From NCBI GenBank assembly GCA_964534995.1, contig CAZHSC010000007.1, positions 1-64,000 on the forward strand: a DNA stretch of 64,000 nt, in the 5' to 3' direction. Of this stretch, positions 43,791-51,934 are shown one piece after another; the stretch's first letter is position 1, and every line of letters starts with the position of its first letter. Below the pieces are notes generated by a model. That model worked only from the letters and a program-made list of their open reading frames with translations. It was not told the origin of the DNA and searched no databases. The DNA is from JAJTFW01 sp964534995. GTDB lineage: Bacteria; Bacteroidota; Bacteroidia; AKYH767-A; OLB10. Both the position numbers and the translations under genes were made by a program.

Positions 43791-44600
43791 ATGTCCTTCC
43801 AAAAAGTTACAGAATCAGTTTCAGACTATGATCATCTTGAAAAGATGAGCATTCCTGAAATACTGCATCATATTAATTCCGAAGATAAAAAGGTTGCCCT
43901 GGCGGTGGAAATGGCCCTGCCCTCCGTCGAAGCGCTCGTTGCGGCTATTTTACCCCGAATGAAGAAGGGTGGCAGGTTGTTTTACATCGGCGCCGGTACC
44001 AGCGGAAGGCTGGGAATAGTGGATGCGTCTGAATGTCCACCCACCTTTGGCATTCCACAGGGTCTTGTTATCGGAATTATCGCAGGCGGCGATCAGGCCA
44101 TCAGGAAAGCCGTTGAATTTGCCGAGGACAGCACGGAACAAGGATGGCAAGACCTGAATGAATATTTACCCGGCGAAAATGACAGCGTCATCGGTATCGC
44201 CGCCTCCGGAACCACACCTTATGTTATAGGCGCTCTACAGGCCTGTAACCGTCATGGCATCCTCACGGGAGCCATATGCTGCAATCCCGGAAGTCCACTG
44301 GCTGCCACCGCGCAATATCCCGTAGAAGTAATTTGCGGCCCTGAATTTGTTACCGGCAGCACACGTATGAAAGCGGGTACAGCCCAGAAACTTGTATTGA
44401 ATATGATTTCTACATCACTGATGATTCAATTGGGTCGTGTTTCAGGAAACAAAATGGTAGATATGCAACTAAGCAACACAAAATTAATTGACAGGGGCAC
44501 TAAAATGGTGATGGATGCTACAGGCCTCGATGCAATACAGGCAAATAAATTACTAATTGAAAAAGGCAGCGTCAGAAAAGCCATCGAAGCCGCTAAATAA
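43791..44600 (+). CDS. murQ: N-acetylmuramic acid 6-phosphate etherase
   Basis: Cleaves the lactyl ether of MurNAc-6-phosphate to give GlcNAc-6-phosphate and D-lactate during peptidoglycan recycling. 269 residues with a SIS sugar-isomerase fold. Family motifs are FYIGAGTSGRLGIVDASECPPTF (positions about 63-85) with the catalytic Glu, IAGGDQAIRKAVE, then IAASGTTPYVIGAL and STRMKAGTAQKLVLN. It starts 18 bases after the E1 gene and may share its transcript. Kinase and transporter partners are not in the window. Confidence 0.95.
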   Translation: MSFQKVTESVSDYDHLEKMSIPEILHHINSEDKKVALAVEMALPSVEALVAAILPRMKKGGRLFYIGAGTSGRLGIVDASECPPTFGIPQGLVIGIIAGGDQAIRKAVEFAEDSTEQGWQDLNEYLPGENDSVIGIAASGTTPYVIGALQACNRHGILTGAICCNPGSPLAATAQYPVEVICGPEFVTGSTRMKAGTAQKLVLNMISTSLMIQLGRVSGNKMVDMQLSNTKLIDRGTKMVMDATGLDAIQANKLLIEKGSVRKAIEAAK

Positions 44601-44664
44601 GCGTTTTTTTTAAACATTTTTTCCCTTCTGCCGTATCATGTATGTAACTTCGCGGTAGTAACAT

Positions 44665-45231
44665 ATGCAGGATTTAGAACCATATTATTCCTGGCGTCAT
44701 CTATACATATCCGCCGATGATGAGCTTTCCCCGTTTTACGGAAGGGAATACAGCGAATTTGAATATTCCAATACTATTTATAATTATTATATCCATCCGC
44801 AGTGGGATGAATTCGGCTCCAGTACACTTTATATGAAATTGCTATATGCCGATTATGATACAGGCTTTGCCATCATTGAATTTATCGGCGAATGGAATGA
44901 CGCCATAAATAATGATATTATGGTTTTAAAAAGAGATATTGCCGATCACCTGATCAGACAGGGTATAAATAAATTTATCCTGATTGGTGAAAACGTTTTA
45001 AATTTTCATGCATCAGATGATTGCTATTATCAGGAGTGGTTTGATGATATTGAAGACGGCTGGGTAGTTGCCTTGAATTTCAGAGACCACGTGCGTTATG
45101 AGTTTAATAAGTACTCGATAGATTATTACTTGATTTATGGAGGGGAACTCGATGATTTAAAATGGAGAATGTATAACCCCAACCAGTTGTTTGAAAGAGT
45201 TGATAGCATTGTATGTCACAGGCTTGCCTGA
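44665..45231 (+). CDS. Acidic, Tyr/Trp-rich conserved protein of unknown function
   Basis: 188 residues without signal peptide or membrane segment, so probably cytoplasmic. Unusually rich in Tyr, Trp, Asp and Glu. Ordered features include YSWRHLYISADDELSPFYGR near the start, NYYIHPQWDEFGS, IEFIGEWNDAINNDI, the beta-strand FILIGENVLNFH and DDCYYQEWFDDI. I recall similar proteins in other Bacteroidota but know no function. It follows murQ by 64 bases and precedes an RlpA-like protein, a cell-wall setting. TAACTTCG at 44645-44652 is one mismatch from a -7 element and would give a leader of only a few bases. Confidence 0.85.
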   Translation: MQDLEPYYSWRHLYISADDELSPFYGREYSEFEYSNTIYNYYIHPQWDEFGSSTLYMKLLYADYDTGFAIIEFIGEWNDAINNDIMVLKRDIADHLIRQGINKFILIGENVLNFHASDDCYYQEWFDDIEDGWVVALNFRDHVRYEFNKYSIDYYLIYGGELDDLKWRMYNPNQLFERVDSIVCHRLA

Positions 45232-45274
45232 ATATCTCTGCTGATCATTCCTGATTTTATATTACAGCTCGCGG

Positions 45275-46087
45275 ATGAATTTCCGGAACATATATAAAAG
45301 CATCAGTTGCTATCCGCAAAATAAAGACACCGGTGCATCTGAAATTAACCGCTGTTCACTATTACATACATCCATATTTAATATCTTTACATTTGTGAAG
45401 AAGGAATTGTTTTTATCCTCAATTTTATTGCTCTTTGCCTGCCTGTTTTTTCTGAGCGCGGGAGAAAAAGCATCGTTAAAATTATCAAGAGGAAAAGCTT
45501 CCTATTACGGCCGGGAATTTGAAGGAAGGATAACCGCCAACGGCGAAAGATTCAGAAATGCGGACTTCACCGCCGCACACCGGACCTTGCCATTTAATAC
45601 CTATGTGAAAATAACTAACCTTAAAAACAACCTTTCCATTACCGTCAGAATCAACGACAGGGGGCCATTTATTAAAACCAGGATCATCGATATCTCGGAA
45701 GCCGCTGCAAGAAGAATTGGCAGCTATAAGCATGGCTTGGCAAGCGTCAGACTGGAAATTATGGATCTACTGCAAAAAAACCGGGAAATTGATAGTATTT
45801 TTTCCTGTGATGACGTGTTGGATTGTCTTGGAAACCCTGAAAAGCTATCCGGATACAGTTTATCATTATGGCGGGCAAAGGATATCATCCATATGCTCTA
45901 TGTCGCCAATGAACTCTATTTACATGAAGATATTGACAAGGTATTAATAGTTGGCACCGGTGTCAATGAGTCCAGAATGTATCATCTGGTGATAACCGGA
46001 TTTCCGGATAAGCATGCGGCCAGTGAAAGTATTTCCATACTCGAAAAAAAAGGTTTTATGCAAATCAGGTTTTTAAGGTTCAACTGA
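45275..46087 (+). CDS. RlpA-like septal protein with double-psi beta-barrel
   Basis: 270 residues as drawn. The DPBB domain (about 68-160) shows GKASYYGREFEGRITANGE, the AAHRTLPFNT strand, VRINDRGPF with the conserved Asp, and DISEAAARRIG. RlpA proteins bind or cleave denuded glycan strands at the septum. The C-terminal 80 residues (YHLVITGFPDKHAA, then ILEKKGFMQIRF) look like a degenerate SPOR domain. The start is uncertain: a typical signal peptide begins at the in-frame GTG at 45395 (VKKELFLSSILLLFACLFFLS), whereas residues 1-40 from ATG 45275 have no leader features. TACATTTG at 45388-45395 resembles a -7 element. Confidence 0.82.
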   Translation: MNFRNIYKSISCYPQNKDTGASEINRCSLLHTSIFNIFTFVKKELFLSSILLLFACLFFLSAGEKASLKLSRGKASYYGREFEGRITANGERFRNADFTAAHRTLPFNTYVKITNLKNNLSITVRINDRGPFIKTRIIDISEAAARRIGSYKHGLASVRLEIMDLLQKNREIDSIFSCDDVLDCLGNPEKLSGYSLSLWRAKDIIHMLYVANELYLHEDIDKVLIVGTGVNESRMYHLVITGFPDKHAASESISILEKKGFMQIRFLRFN

Positions 46088-46088
46088 A

Positions 46089-46544
46089 TCATGACCTTCT
46101 GAGATTTTTCAATAATTCAAGCGCCTTCCTGTCAGTAGGAAAAGTAATTTCTTCCGATGACAATTTATCAATGTCCGCCCAACGGAATCTTTCGGTTCCG
46201 TTTTCTTCAGGCAACAGGTAGTCCTCTCTGAAACGCTCACACAACTGTAGCGGAGTATCAGGCAACAGGTAATAAATGCCCACTACCTGAATATCACCGT
46301 TAAAAGCTGAAGGAGCAAAGAAATCCGTAGTATGTAGATGTACCGGCTTAAAATTTTCCGGCTCATACTGCAACTCTTCCATTAATTCACGGCGCAGACA
46401 ATCCAGCGGACCTTCGCCAAACTCAAGCCCTCCTCCGGGGAACTTACGCATAAATGTATTATAATGAAATTCCTCGGCAATCAGAATTTCATTGCGGGGT
46501 GATAAAAGCATACCATAAACCCTGATAACAAACCTCTTTTTCAT
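46089..46544 (-). CDS. Nudix hydrolase
   Basis: 151 residues, single domain. The Nudix box GGLEFGEGPLDCLRRELMEE (about 37-56) has all metal-binding Glu residues. It hydrolyses a nucleoside diphosphate linked to another group. The particular substrate is not clear: the C-terminal half has no ADP-ribose or Ap4A signature that I recognise. It is convergent with the RlpA-like gene, one base between stop codons. Confidence 0.9.
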   Translation of the reverse strand: MKKRFVIRVYGMLLSPRNEILIAEEFHYNTFMRKFPGGGLEFGEGPLDCLRRELMEELQYEPENFKPVHLHTTDFFAPSAFNGDIQVVGIYYLLPDTPLQLCERFREDYLLPEENGTERFRWADIDKLSSEEITFPTDRKALELLKNLRRS

Positions 46545-46793
46545 AATGAATTACGGAATATCTTACATCCGCGGATACTCTAAAAGTAAAGAATAAAATT
46601 CAAAAAAAGCCTCAACACGCCCTATATATTTAGCATAATGGGCGAATCCCAGCCCGAACTTGCCAATTGTTTCAGTTTCCTTACAAAGAAATTACCGGAG
46701 AAACGTTGCCATCAGACGAAACGTATACTGTAATTAAATTATAATAATAGTTCTGACCGGAAACAAACGGGTTCTTAAATTGCATATACAAAA

Positions 46794-47669
46794 ATGAAAA
46801 CACATTATTTATTATTACTTGGCCTGTTTCTGACGGCATCCTGCCAGAAAGAAGATTCACCTGAGACAGGCAGCAGCGGTAATACCAACACAATAAACAC
46901 AGTGCCATCCGTCTTCACTCAAAAGGTATTACTTGAATATTTCAATGGTGCCGGGCAGCCGCAATGCCCGGATGGTTTTGTTAAGGCTGAAAATATCCAA
47001 TCTGCCAATCCAGGCAAGGCGATTCCTGTAAACATACAGTACAGTGATGCCATGGAGATTGCACAGTACACTTCGTTGACCAATGCATTCAGCAATGGAA
47101 ACCCTATGACCTTTCCCTCTGCCATGATCAACAGGATATCATCATTGAATCAGGTAATTCTTAACCGCACACAATGGCAGAGTAATTTCGACCTGGCAAA
47201 AAATAAAACCGCGAAATGCGGTATTGCCATTGAAACATTCATTAATGGCAATATGTTAACGGTAAATGCGCACTGCGGATTCAACCAGGCGCTTTCGGGC
47301 GACTATACTCTCAGCGTATATCTGCTTGAAAATAACATAAGCGGTACCGGAGCCATGTATGATCAGCGCAATGCCTATAACGCCATCAATGGTCATCCTT
47401 ATCAGGGTTTAGGAGATCCCATTGCCGGATTCGTTCATCACAATGTCCTCCGGAAAGTACTGAGTGCCCCCACCGGTGATCTCATCAGTCCGTCAGCCCT
47501 TGCACCCGGAGGAAAAGAAATTAAAACATATACCTCCTCTGTTTCCGGATATAAAATAAATGACCTGTATGTGATAGCATTCATAACTAAAACAGGAAGT
47601 ACTGCAACAAATTTTGAAATATTAAATGTTCAAAAAGTAAAAGCGGGAAGCACACAAGGCTGGGATTAA
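46794..47669 (+). CDS. Omp28-related lipoprotein (first of a tandem pair)
   Basis: 291 residues. Lipoprotein signal with Cys17 in FLTASCQKED, so lipid-anchored. The Omp28 pattern KVLLEYFNGAGQPQCPDG follows at 44-61, then alternating strands with two more Cys (AKCGIAIE and NAHCGF). In classic Omp28 proteins this place is a thioredoxin-like CxxCP; here the first Cys is Gln55 and only Cys58 remains, so a dithiol reaction is unlikely there. The C-terminal half is beta sandwich-like. Closely related in layout to the gene at 47892. Function unknown. Confidence 0.83.
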   Translation: MKTHYLLLLGLFLTASCQKEDSPETGSSGNTNTINTVPSVFTQKVLLEYFNGAGQPQCPDGFVKAENIQSANPGKAIPVNIQYSDAMEIAQYTSLTNAFSNGNPMTFPSAMINRISSLNQVILNRTQWQSNFDLAKNKTAKCGIAIETFINGNMLTVNAHCGFNQALSGDYTLSVYLLENNISGTGAMYDQRNAYNAINGHPYQGLGDPIAGFVHHNVLRKVLSAPTGDLISPSALAPGGKEIKTYTSSVSGYKINDLYVIAFITKTGSTATNFEILNVQKVKAGSTQGWD

Positions 47670-47736
47670 CCATTCCGCTCTTTTTTCATTTCACCGGAGG
47701 TTCAAGCATTGTAATAAGCAAGATAACATTTCAATA

Positions 47737-47790
47737 AAAGCAAAAGGGTAAACACATAATGGTGTGTTTACCCTTTTGCTTTCATTTCTT
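47737..47790 (+). terminator. Strong 20-bp terminator hairpin between the Omp28 paralogues
   Basis: Arms 47737-47756 and 47763-47782 are perfectly complementary over 20 bp (core AAAAGGGTAAACACA / TGTGTTTACCCTTTT), loop TAATGG, followed by CATTTCTTTT. It is unusually long. Confidence 0.85.
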
Positions 47791-47854
47791 TTCCAAAAAA
47801 TGAAACCTTGTAAGATTTATTTTTTTTTCATCAATTAAGAAATTTTCAGCGGCT

Positions 47855-47862
47855 TAATATTG
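47855..47862 (+). promoter_or_regulatory. Near-consensus -7 element for the second Omp28 gene
   Basis: TAATATTG is one mismatch from TAnnTTTG, 29 bases before the ATG. It would allow separate transcription after the hairpin. Confidence 0.3.
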
Positions 47863-47891
47863 TATTGTAAATATAACGAACCAACTATATT

Positions 47892-48776
47892 ATGAAAAAA
47901 CTACTAATGTATGCGGCCGCCTCAGGTTTCCTGTTTACGGCATGCCAAAAAGAAGAATCTACGGCTCCGGAATTACCTTCGGGCTCCAAAGCTGCGACCA
48001 CTGTCAATGTGAGTCCTGTCCCGGCCACATTTATCAAGAAAGTGCTGGTTGAAGAGTTAACCAGCGCCACAAACGGAGATGCGCCTCAGTCAGCTTATGA
48101 CCTTGCAGGTGTTACCAGGACGAATCCAGACCGCATCATTCCGGTGAGTATGCATATCAATGATATCATGGCCAATGTTCAGTCCAACCGCCTGCTGAGC
48201 ACCTTTGCCTTCAGCCTCACCAATGTACCCTGTGCATTAATCAGCAGGTTCAGTTACGCAGGCAATTCATGCATCCCATCTTCATTGTACAACAATGCAG
48301 TTTCTGCCAATCTGCAAAAACCAGTGGAGTGCGGCATCGCCATCAATTCCAGCATTAGCGGCCGCATTGCACAGGTTGATGTTCATACCGGTTTTGCCAA
48401 TACCCTCAACAGCACTTACAAGGTACATGCTTATCTGGTGGAAGATAAAATTTCAAATGCCAACCCTGCATTTTACCAGGCTAACTCCTACAATAACACT
48501 CCGGGAAGTCCATTCTACAATTTAGGAAATCCGATACGGAACTATACCTATCAAAATGTTGTAAGAAAAGTAATCAGTTCACCGGGTGGAGATAATGTCA
48601 ACCCCATGGCACAGGTGGCCGGTGGCAGCGATGTAGTCACTTACAAACTGGATATCCCGCAAAAATATAACAGCAACAGCAAATGGTACCTGGTGGCATT
48701 TATCACCGACAACACCAGCAATGAAGTGTTGAATGTACAATCCGCCGAATTAGGCACCCTGAAAGACTGGAATTAA
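47892..48776 (+). CDS. Omp28-related lipoprotein (second of a tandem pair)
   Basis: 294 residues. Lipobox with Cys18 in FLFTACQKEES. Alignable by eye with the preceding gene: KVLVEELTSATNGDAPQSAYD here against KVLLEYFNGAGQPQCPDGF there, then IPVSMH/IPVNIQ, VECGIAI/AKCGIAI, VHTGF/AHCGF, the YLVEDKIS/YLLENNIS strand, and the ending DWN/GWD. Both cysteines of the family CxxCP are absent. The two genes are evidently a tandem duplication that has diverged. Expected to be lipid-anchored in the envelope; role unknown. Confidence 0.83.
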   Translation: MKKLLMYAAASGFLFTACQKEESTAPELPSGSKAATTVNVSPVPATFIKKVLVEELTSATNGDAPQSAYDLAGVTRTNPDRIIPVSMHINDIMANVQSNRLLSTFAFSLTNVPCALISRFSYAGNSCIPSSLYNNAVSANLQKPVECGIAINSSISGRIAQVDVHTGFANTLNSTYKVHAYLVEDKISNANPAFYQANSYNNTPGSPFYNLGNPIRNYTYQNVVRKVISSPGGDNVNPMAQVAGGSDVVTYKLDIPQKYNSNSKWYLVAFITDNTSNEVLNVQSAELGTLKDWN

Positions 48777-48798
48777 TCTCAAACTAATAAATCTGCCG

Positions 48799-48833
48799 AA
48801 GGGGGGACTGTAAACTACGGGCCCCCTTTCCAT
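48799..48833. terminator. Bidirectional terminator between convergent genes
   Basis: AAGGGGG (48799-48805) / CCCCCTT (48822-48828) with a 16-base loop, between the Omp28 gene (plus) and a Nudix gene (minus), which ends at 48834. Confidence 0.5.
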
Positions 48834-49490
48834 TTACATATCTTGCTTCAGAGTAGTCAGCAACTCCCGGATTTCACTTAACATCATGGCAGTGGCTCCC
48901 CAAACCAAGGTATCACCAATGTAAAAACATGGGGCTTCAACTGTAATGCCACTGGCATTGCGAAAAGAACCGGCGCGGAGATTATTGCTATCCAACAACT
49001 CATGCAGGAAAGGTGTAATCACTTTTTTCACTTCTGCCTGATTCAGGTTAAATGCCGGAACTTCTGACATTACACCCATAAAAGGATGGACAAAAAACCT
49101 GCTTGGAGGAATATAAAGCGGGGTTAGCGCTCCCAATACGTTTATTTTATGCGGGGGAATACCTATTTCTTCAAACGTCTCCCGCAATGAAGTGCCGGCA
49201 AGGTCCTCCCCTTCTTCCTTTTTGCCGCCGGGAAATCCTATCTGGTTTGCATGTACATCGGCTCCCCCCGATCTTTCAATCAAAACTATCCTGGGTCCGC
49301 CTTTCTCTGTATCCGGTATGATTAAAGCCAACACTGCTGCCAACCTGTAGTCCTGCATTTCGGGCTTCAAATCAGGAGTTGCGAGACGGTGTGGTGGCGA
49401 CATCTTCCCATGCGAATAACTACCCGGCAGTTTGCCGCTGAGCCTTTGCTTTAAAGAGTCAATAAAATTCACGTAATCTACAGTCCACAT
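48834..49490 (-). CDS. Nudix hydrolase, CoA pyrophosphatase type
   Basis: 218 residues. The N-terminal YSHGKMSPPHR segment resembles the leader region of bacterial CoA pyrophosphatases (NudL group). The Nudix box GGKKEEGEDLAGTSLRETFE is followed by EEIGIPP, and the downstream VLGALTPLYIPPSRFFVHPF matches the family's CoA-recognition area. It would split CoA to 4'-phosphopantetheine and 3',5'-ADP. Starts 6 bases after the ABC exporter on the same strand, so likely in one operon. The substrate is inferred from these motifs. Confidence 0.88.
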   Translation of the reverse strand: MWTVDYVNFIDSLKQRLSGKLPGSYSHGKMSPPHRLATPDLKPEMQDYRLAAVLALIIPDTEKGGPRIVLIERSGGADVHANQIGFPGGKKEEGEDLAGTSLRETFEEIGIPPHKINVLGALTPLYIPPSRFFVHPFMGVMSEVPAFNLNQAEVKKVITPFLHELLDSNNLRAGSFRNASGITVEAPCFYIGDTLVWGATAMMLSEIRELLTTLKQDM

Positions 49491-49496
49491 ATTTAA

Positions 49497-51263
49497 TTAC
49501 ACCTGCAGCGAACTATTTGCCTCCTTTTGCTCACCTATTTGCTGCCTCCACATGGCATAATACAGACCTTTCATTTCTAAAAGTTCATTGTGCTGACCGG
49601 CTTCTACGATCCTTCCTTTTTCAAGAACATAAATAATATCGGCATGCATTACGGTTGATAACCTATGAGCAATTAAAATGGTAATATGATTTCTCTCCGA
49701 CGAAATATTTCTAATGGTTTCGGCTATTTCTTCCTCGGTAAGCGAGTCGAGCGCGGAGGTAGCCTCATCAAACACCAGTAATGCCGGCTTGCGCAACAAT
49801 GCCCTGGCGATGGACAGACGCTGTTTTTCGCCACCGGAAACTTTTACCCCCCCCTCTCCGATAATTGAATCAAGTCCGTTGCTGGCCCTGGCCAATAATG
49901 ACTTCAATGATGACTTTTGCAAAACGTCCAGGCATTCTTCATCACTGGCACCGGGAGCCACAAACTGAAGGTTCTCCCGTATACTGCCCGAAAACAACTG
50001 CGTATCCTGAGTTACCAGCCCAATCTGCGAACGCAAATCATCAAGATTTACCTGGTCTGCATTATGGTTATTGTAAAGGATTTTTCCCATTTGTGGCAGG
50101 TAAAGACCAACGAGCAATTTAACGAGTGTTGTTTTTCCCGAACCACTGGGTCCTACAAAAGCGATGGTATCGCCCGCTTCTACACTGAAAGAAATTGAAT
50201 TTACTGCAAACGCGGAGGCTGTTTGATGCTTAAAGGATACATCCTGCAATTGAAAGGAACGTATCGGACCAAGTTTTACCGGATTATCGGGGCGGGCTTC
50301 AGGTCTGATACTGAGAATCGACTGAAAGTTATGCAATGACACCTCGGCTTCCCTGTAAATATTGATAATATTACCCAACTCCTGAAGCGGACCAAAAATG
50401 AAAAATGAATAAATAAACATGGTAAAAAACTGGCCAAGGGTAATTTGCTTTGTAAAAATCAGATAAAGCATCATAAACATGATGGCCGTACGTAATAAAT
50501 TCACAAGAGTGCCCTGCACAAAACTGAGACTCCTTACATAGCGAACCTTCTTCAGTTCAAGTTTTAATATTTTATCGGTAGTTGCATTAAGACGATTGAT
50601 TTCCTGATGTGCCAAACCCAGACTTTTCACCAGTTCAATATTCCGGAGTGATTCGGTAGTGGAACCTGCCAGGGATGTTGTTTCGGCTACAATTACTTTC
50701 TGAATTTTCTTGACCTTTTTACTCAGCACAGAACTTACAAATCCAAGGATGGGTATAACACCAAAATACACTGGTGCAATTAACCAGTGAACGGTCACCG
50801 CATAAACCGAAACAAAAATGATGGCAACCAGAGAGGTAAACAAAATATTAATAAAAGCGCTGATGAGCCTTTCTACATCGGAGCGGACTTTTTGAATTTT
50901 CCCCAATGTTTCACCGCTTCGCTGGTCTTCAAATACCTCATACGGTAATTCGAGACTGTGGCGGATTCCATCCGCATAGAGCCTGGCACCTACTCTTTGG
51001 GTAATTACGTTGACATAATAATCCTGAAAATTTTTTGCAATACGGCTCACAAAGGCAACCCCTACGGCTGCCAGCAGCAACAGTCCGACCCCCCTGATAA
51101 ATTCTTCTCTTGTAAGTTTTTCAAACTGAGTAACATAATCATCAATAATATGATTAAAAATATAAGGATCGAGTAATGAAAACACCTGGTTAATGGCAGC
51201 AAGTACCAAGGCAAACAGAATCAGTTTCCAATAACCACGCAGATAGCCAATGAGCAGTTTCAT
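49497..51263 (-). CDS. ABC exporter half-transporter (MsbA/multidrug type)
   Basis: 588 residues: six-helix membrane domain (about 1-310) fused to an ATPase (about 335-580). Walker A GPSGSGKTT, Q-loop TQDTQLF, signature VSGGEKQRLSIARALL, Walker B LLVFDEATSALDS and switch His in IAHRLSTV are all intact, so it should be active as a homodimer. The substrate could be lipid or drug; MsbA-like lipid A flipping is possible but not shown. A -7 element lies 9 bases upstream. The CoA-pyrophosphatase-type Nudix gene follows. Confidence 0.93.
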   Translation of the reverse strand: MKLLIGYLRGYWKLILFALVLAAINQVFSLLDPYIFNHIIDDYVTQFEKLTREEFIRGVGLLLLAAVGVAFVSRIAKNFQDYYVNVITQRVGARLYADGIRHSLELPYEVFEDQRSGETLGKIQKVRSDVERLISAFINILFTSLVAIIFVSVYAVTVHWLIAPVYFGVIPILGFVSSVLSKKVKKIQKVIVAETTSLAGSTTESLRNIELVKSLGLAHQEINRLNATTDKILKLELKKVRYVRSLSFVQGTLVNLLRTAIMFMMLYLIFTKQITLGQFFTMFIYSFFIFGPLQELGNIINIYREAEVSLHNFQSILSIRPEARPDNPVKLGPIRSFQLQDVSFKHQTASAFAVNSISFSVEAGDTIAFVGPSGSGKTTLVKLLVGLYLPQMGKILYNNHNADQVNLDDLRSQIGLVTQDTQLFSGSIRENLQFVAPGASDEECLDVLQKSSLKSLLARASNGLDSIIGEGGVKVSGGEKQRLSIARALLRKPALLVFDEATSALDSLTEEEIAETIRNISSERNHITILIAHRLSTVMHADIIYVLEKGRIVEAGQHNELLEMKGLYYAMWRQQIGEQKEANSSLQV

Positions 51264-51271
51264 TTATGGTG

Positions 51272-51279
51272 CAAAAATA
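51272..51279 (-). promoter_or_regulatory. Promoter -7 element for the ABC exporter
   Basis: CAAAAATA on the plus strand reads TATTTTTG on the minus strand, an exact TAnnTTTG. It ends 8 bases before the ATG, implying a leader of only a few bases. Confidence 0.45.
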
Positions 51280-51342
51280 AGAATTAACAAATCAATGTTA
51301 CTTAGTTCTGAAAGCATCAATTCAGATTGAAATAATAAATCT

Positions 51343-51350
51343 TAGCTTTG
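51343..51350 (+). promoter_or_regulatory. Promoter -7 element for the TonB-C-like gene
   Basis: TAGCTTTG, exact TAnnTTTG, 15 bases before ATG 51366. It overlaps an alternative in-frame TTG (51348), which argues for the ATG start. Confidence 0.5.
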
Positions 51351-51365
51351 AACCGTTACCCATAC

Positions 51366-51881
51366 ATGACGAATCAGGTGAAAAAACATTTTATACTCGG
51401 TCTGGTGTTGCTATTCCCGTTATCAGCCTTTACGCAACACATCATCATTACAAAAAACGGAGAGCGTCTGAACGGTGAACTGCAACGTATTGAAGACAAT
51501 ACAGTCACTTTTTTTCATAAAGGCAGTACCGTCACTTTCCAGCTTGGTCAGATTAAATCTATCGATTTTGAAGGGGACCCCGGAACCGGCAGCAGCCAGG
51601 TAAACACCGGGCAGAAAGGGATAAGTTTCGTAATGCCCGGCCGGAAACTCATTAAGCAGCCTAAAGTTGACAATTTAACGATGGAGCGGGGCATCGTGGT
51701 GGTGGCCATCACCATTAATAAATACGGAGATGTGGTTAAAGCGGATCCGGGTGTGGAAGGAACCACTACCACCAGCCAATACCTGCTTACCAAAGGGAAG
51801 CAAGCGGCAGAAAGTGCCAAATTTGATGGAGGAACCACAATGCCCCTCGAACAGAAAGGCACCATTACGGTTACATTTTAA
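51366..51881 (+). CDS. Small exported protein with TonB C-terminal-like domain
   Basis: 171 residues from ATG 51366. A hydrophobic leader (about 6-25, FILGLVLLFPLSAFTQ) could be a signal peptide. Next comes a short beta domain (IIITKNGERLNGELQRIED), then a segment like the TonB C-terminal domain: RGIVVVAITINKYGDVVKAD, PGVEGTTTTSQYLL, and MPLEQKGTITVTF at the end. Many Bacteroidota energy-transducer TonB proteins carry the same wording, but here there is no Pro-rich periplasmic linker and no N-terminal anchor of usual length, so a role in energising receptors is uncertain. Confidence 0.75.
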   Translation: MTNQVKKHFILGLVLLFPLSAFTQHIIITKNGERLNGELQRIEDNTVTFFHKGSTVTFQLGQIKSIDFEGDPGTGSSQVNTGQKGISFVMPGRKLIKQPKVDNLTMERGIVVVAITINKYGDVVKADPGVEGTTTTSQYLLTKGKQAAESAKFDGGTTMPLEQKGTITVTF

Positions 51882-51934
51882 CCGGCAGCATTCAGCCGTT
51901 GTGGCTGGTCCACCTTTGCACCAGGACTACTTTT

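Noticed and set aside
46638..46733. A 31-codon plus-strand frame (starting MGESQPEL) and an overlapping minus-strand frame (46681-46908) upstream of the first Omp28 gene
   Set aside because: No leader, domain or ribosome-binding site, and the minus frame runs antisense into the lipoprotein gene; both look like chance frames.
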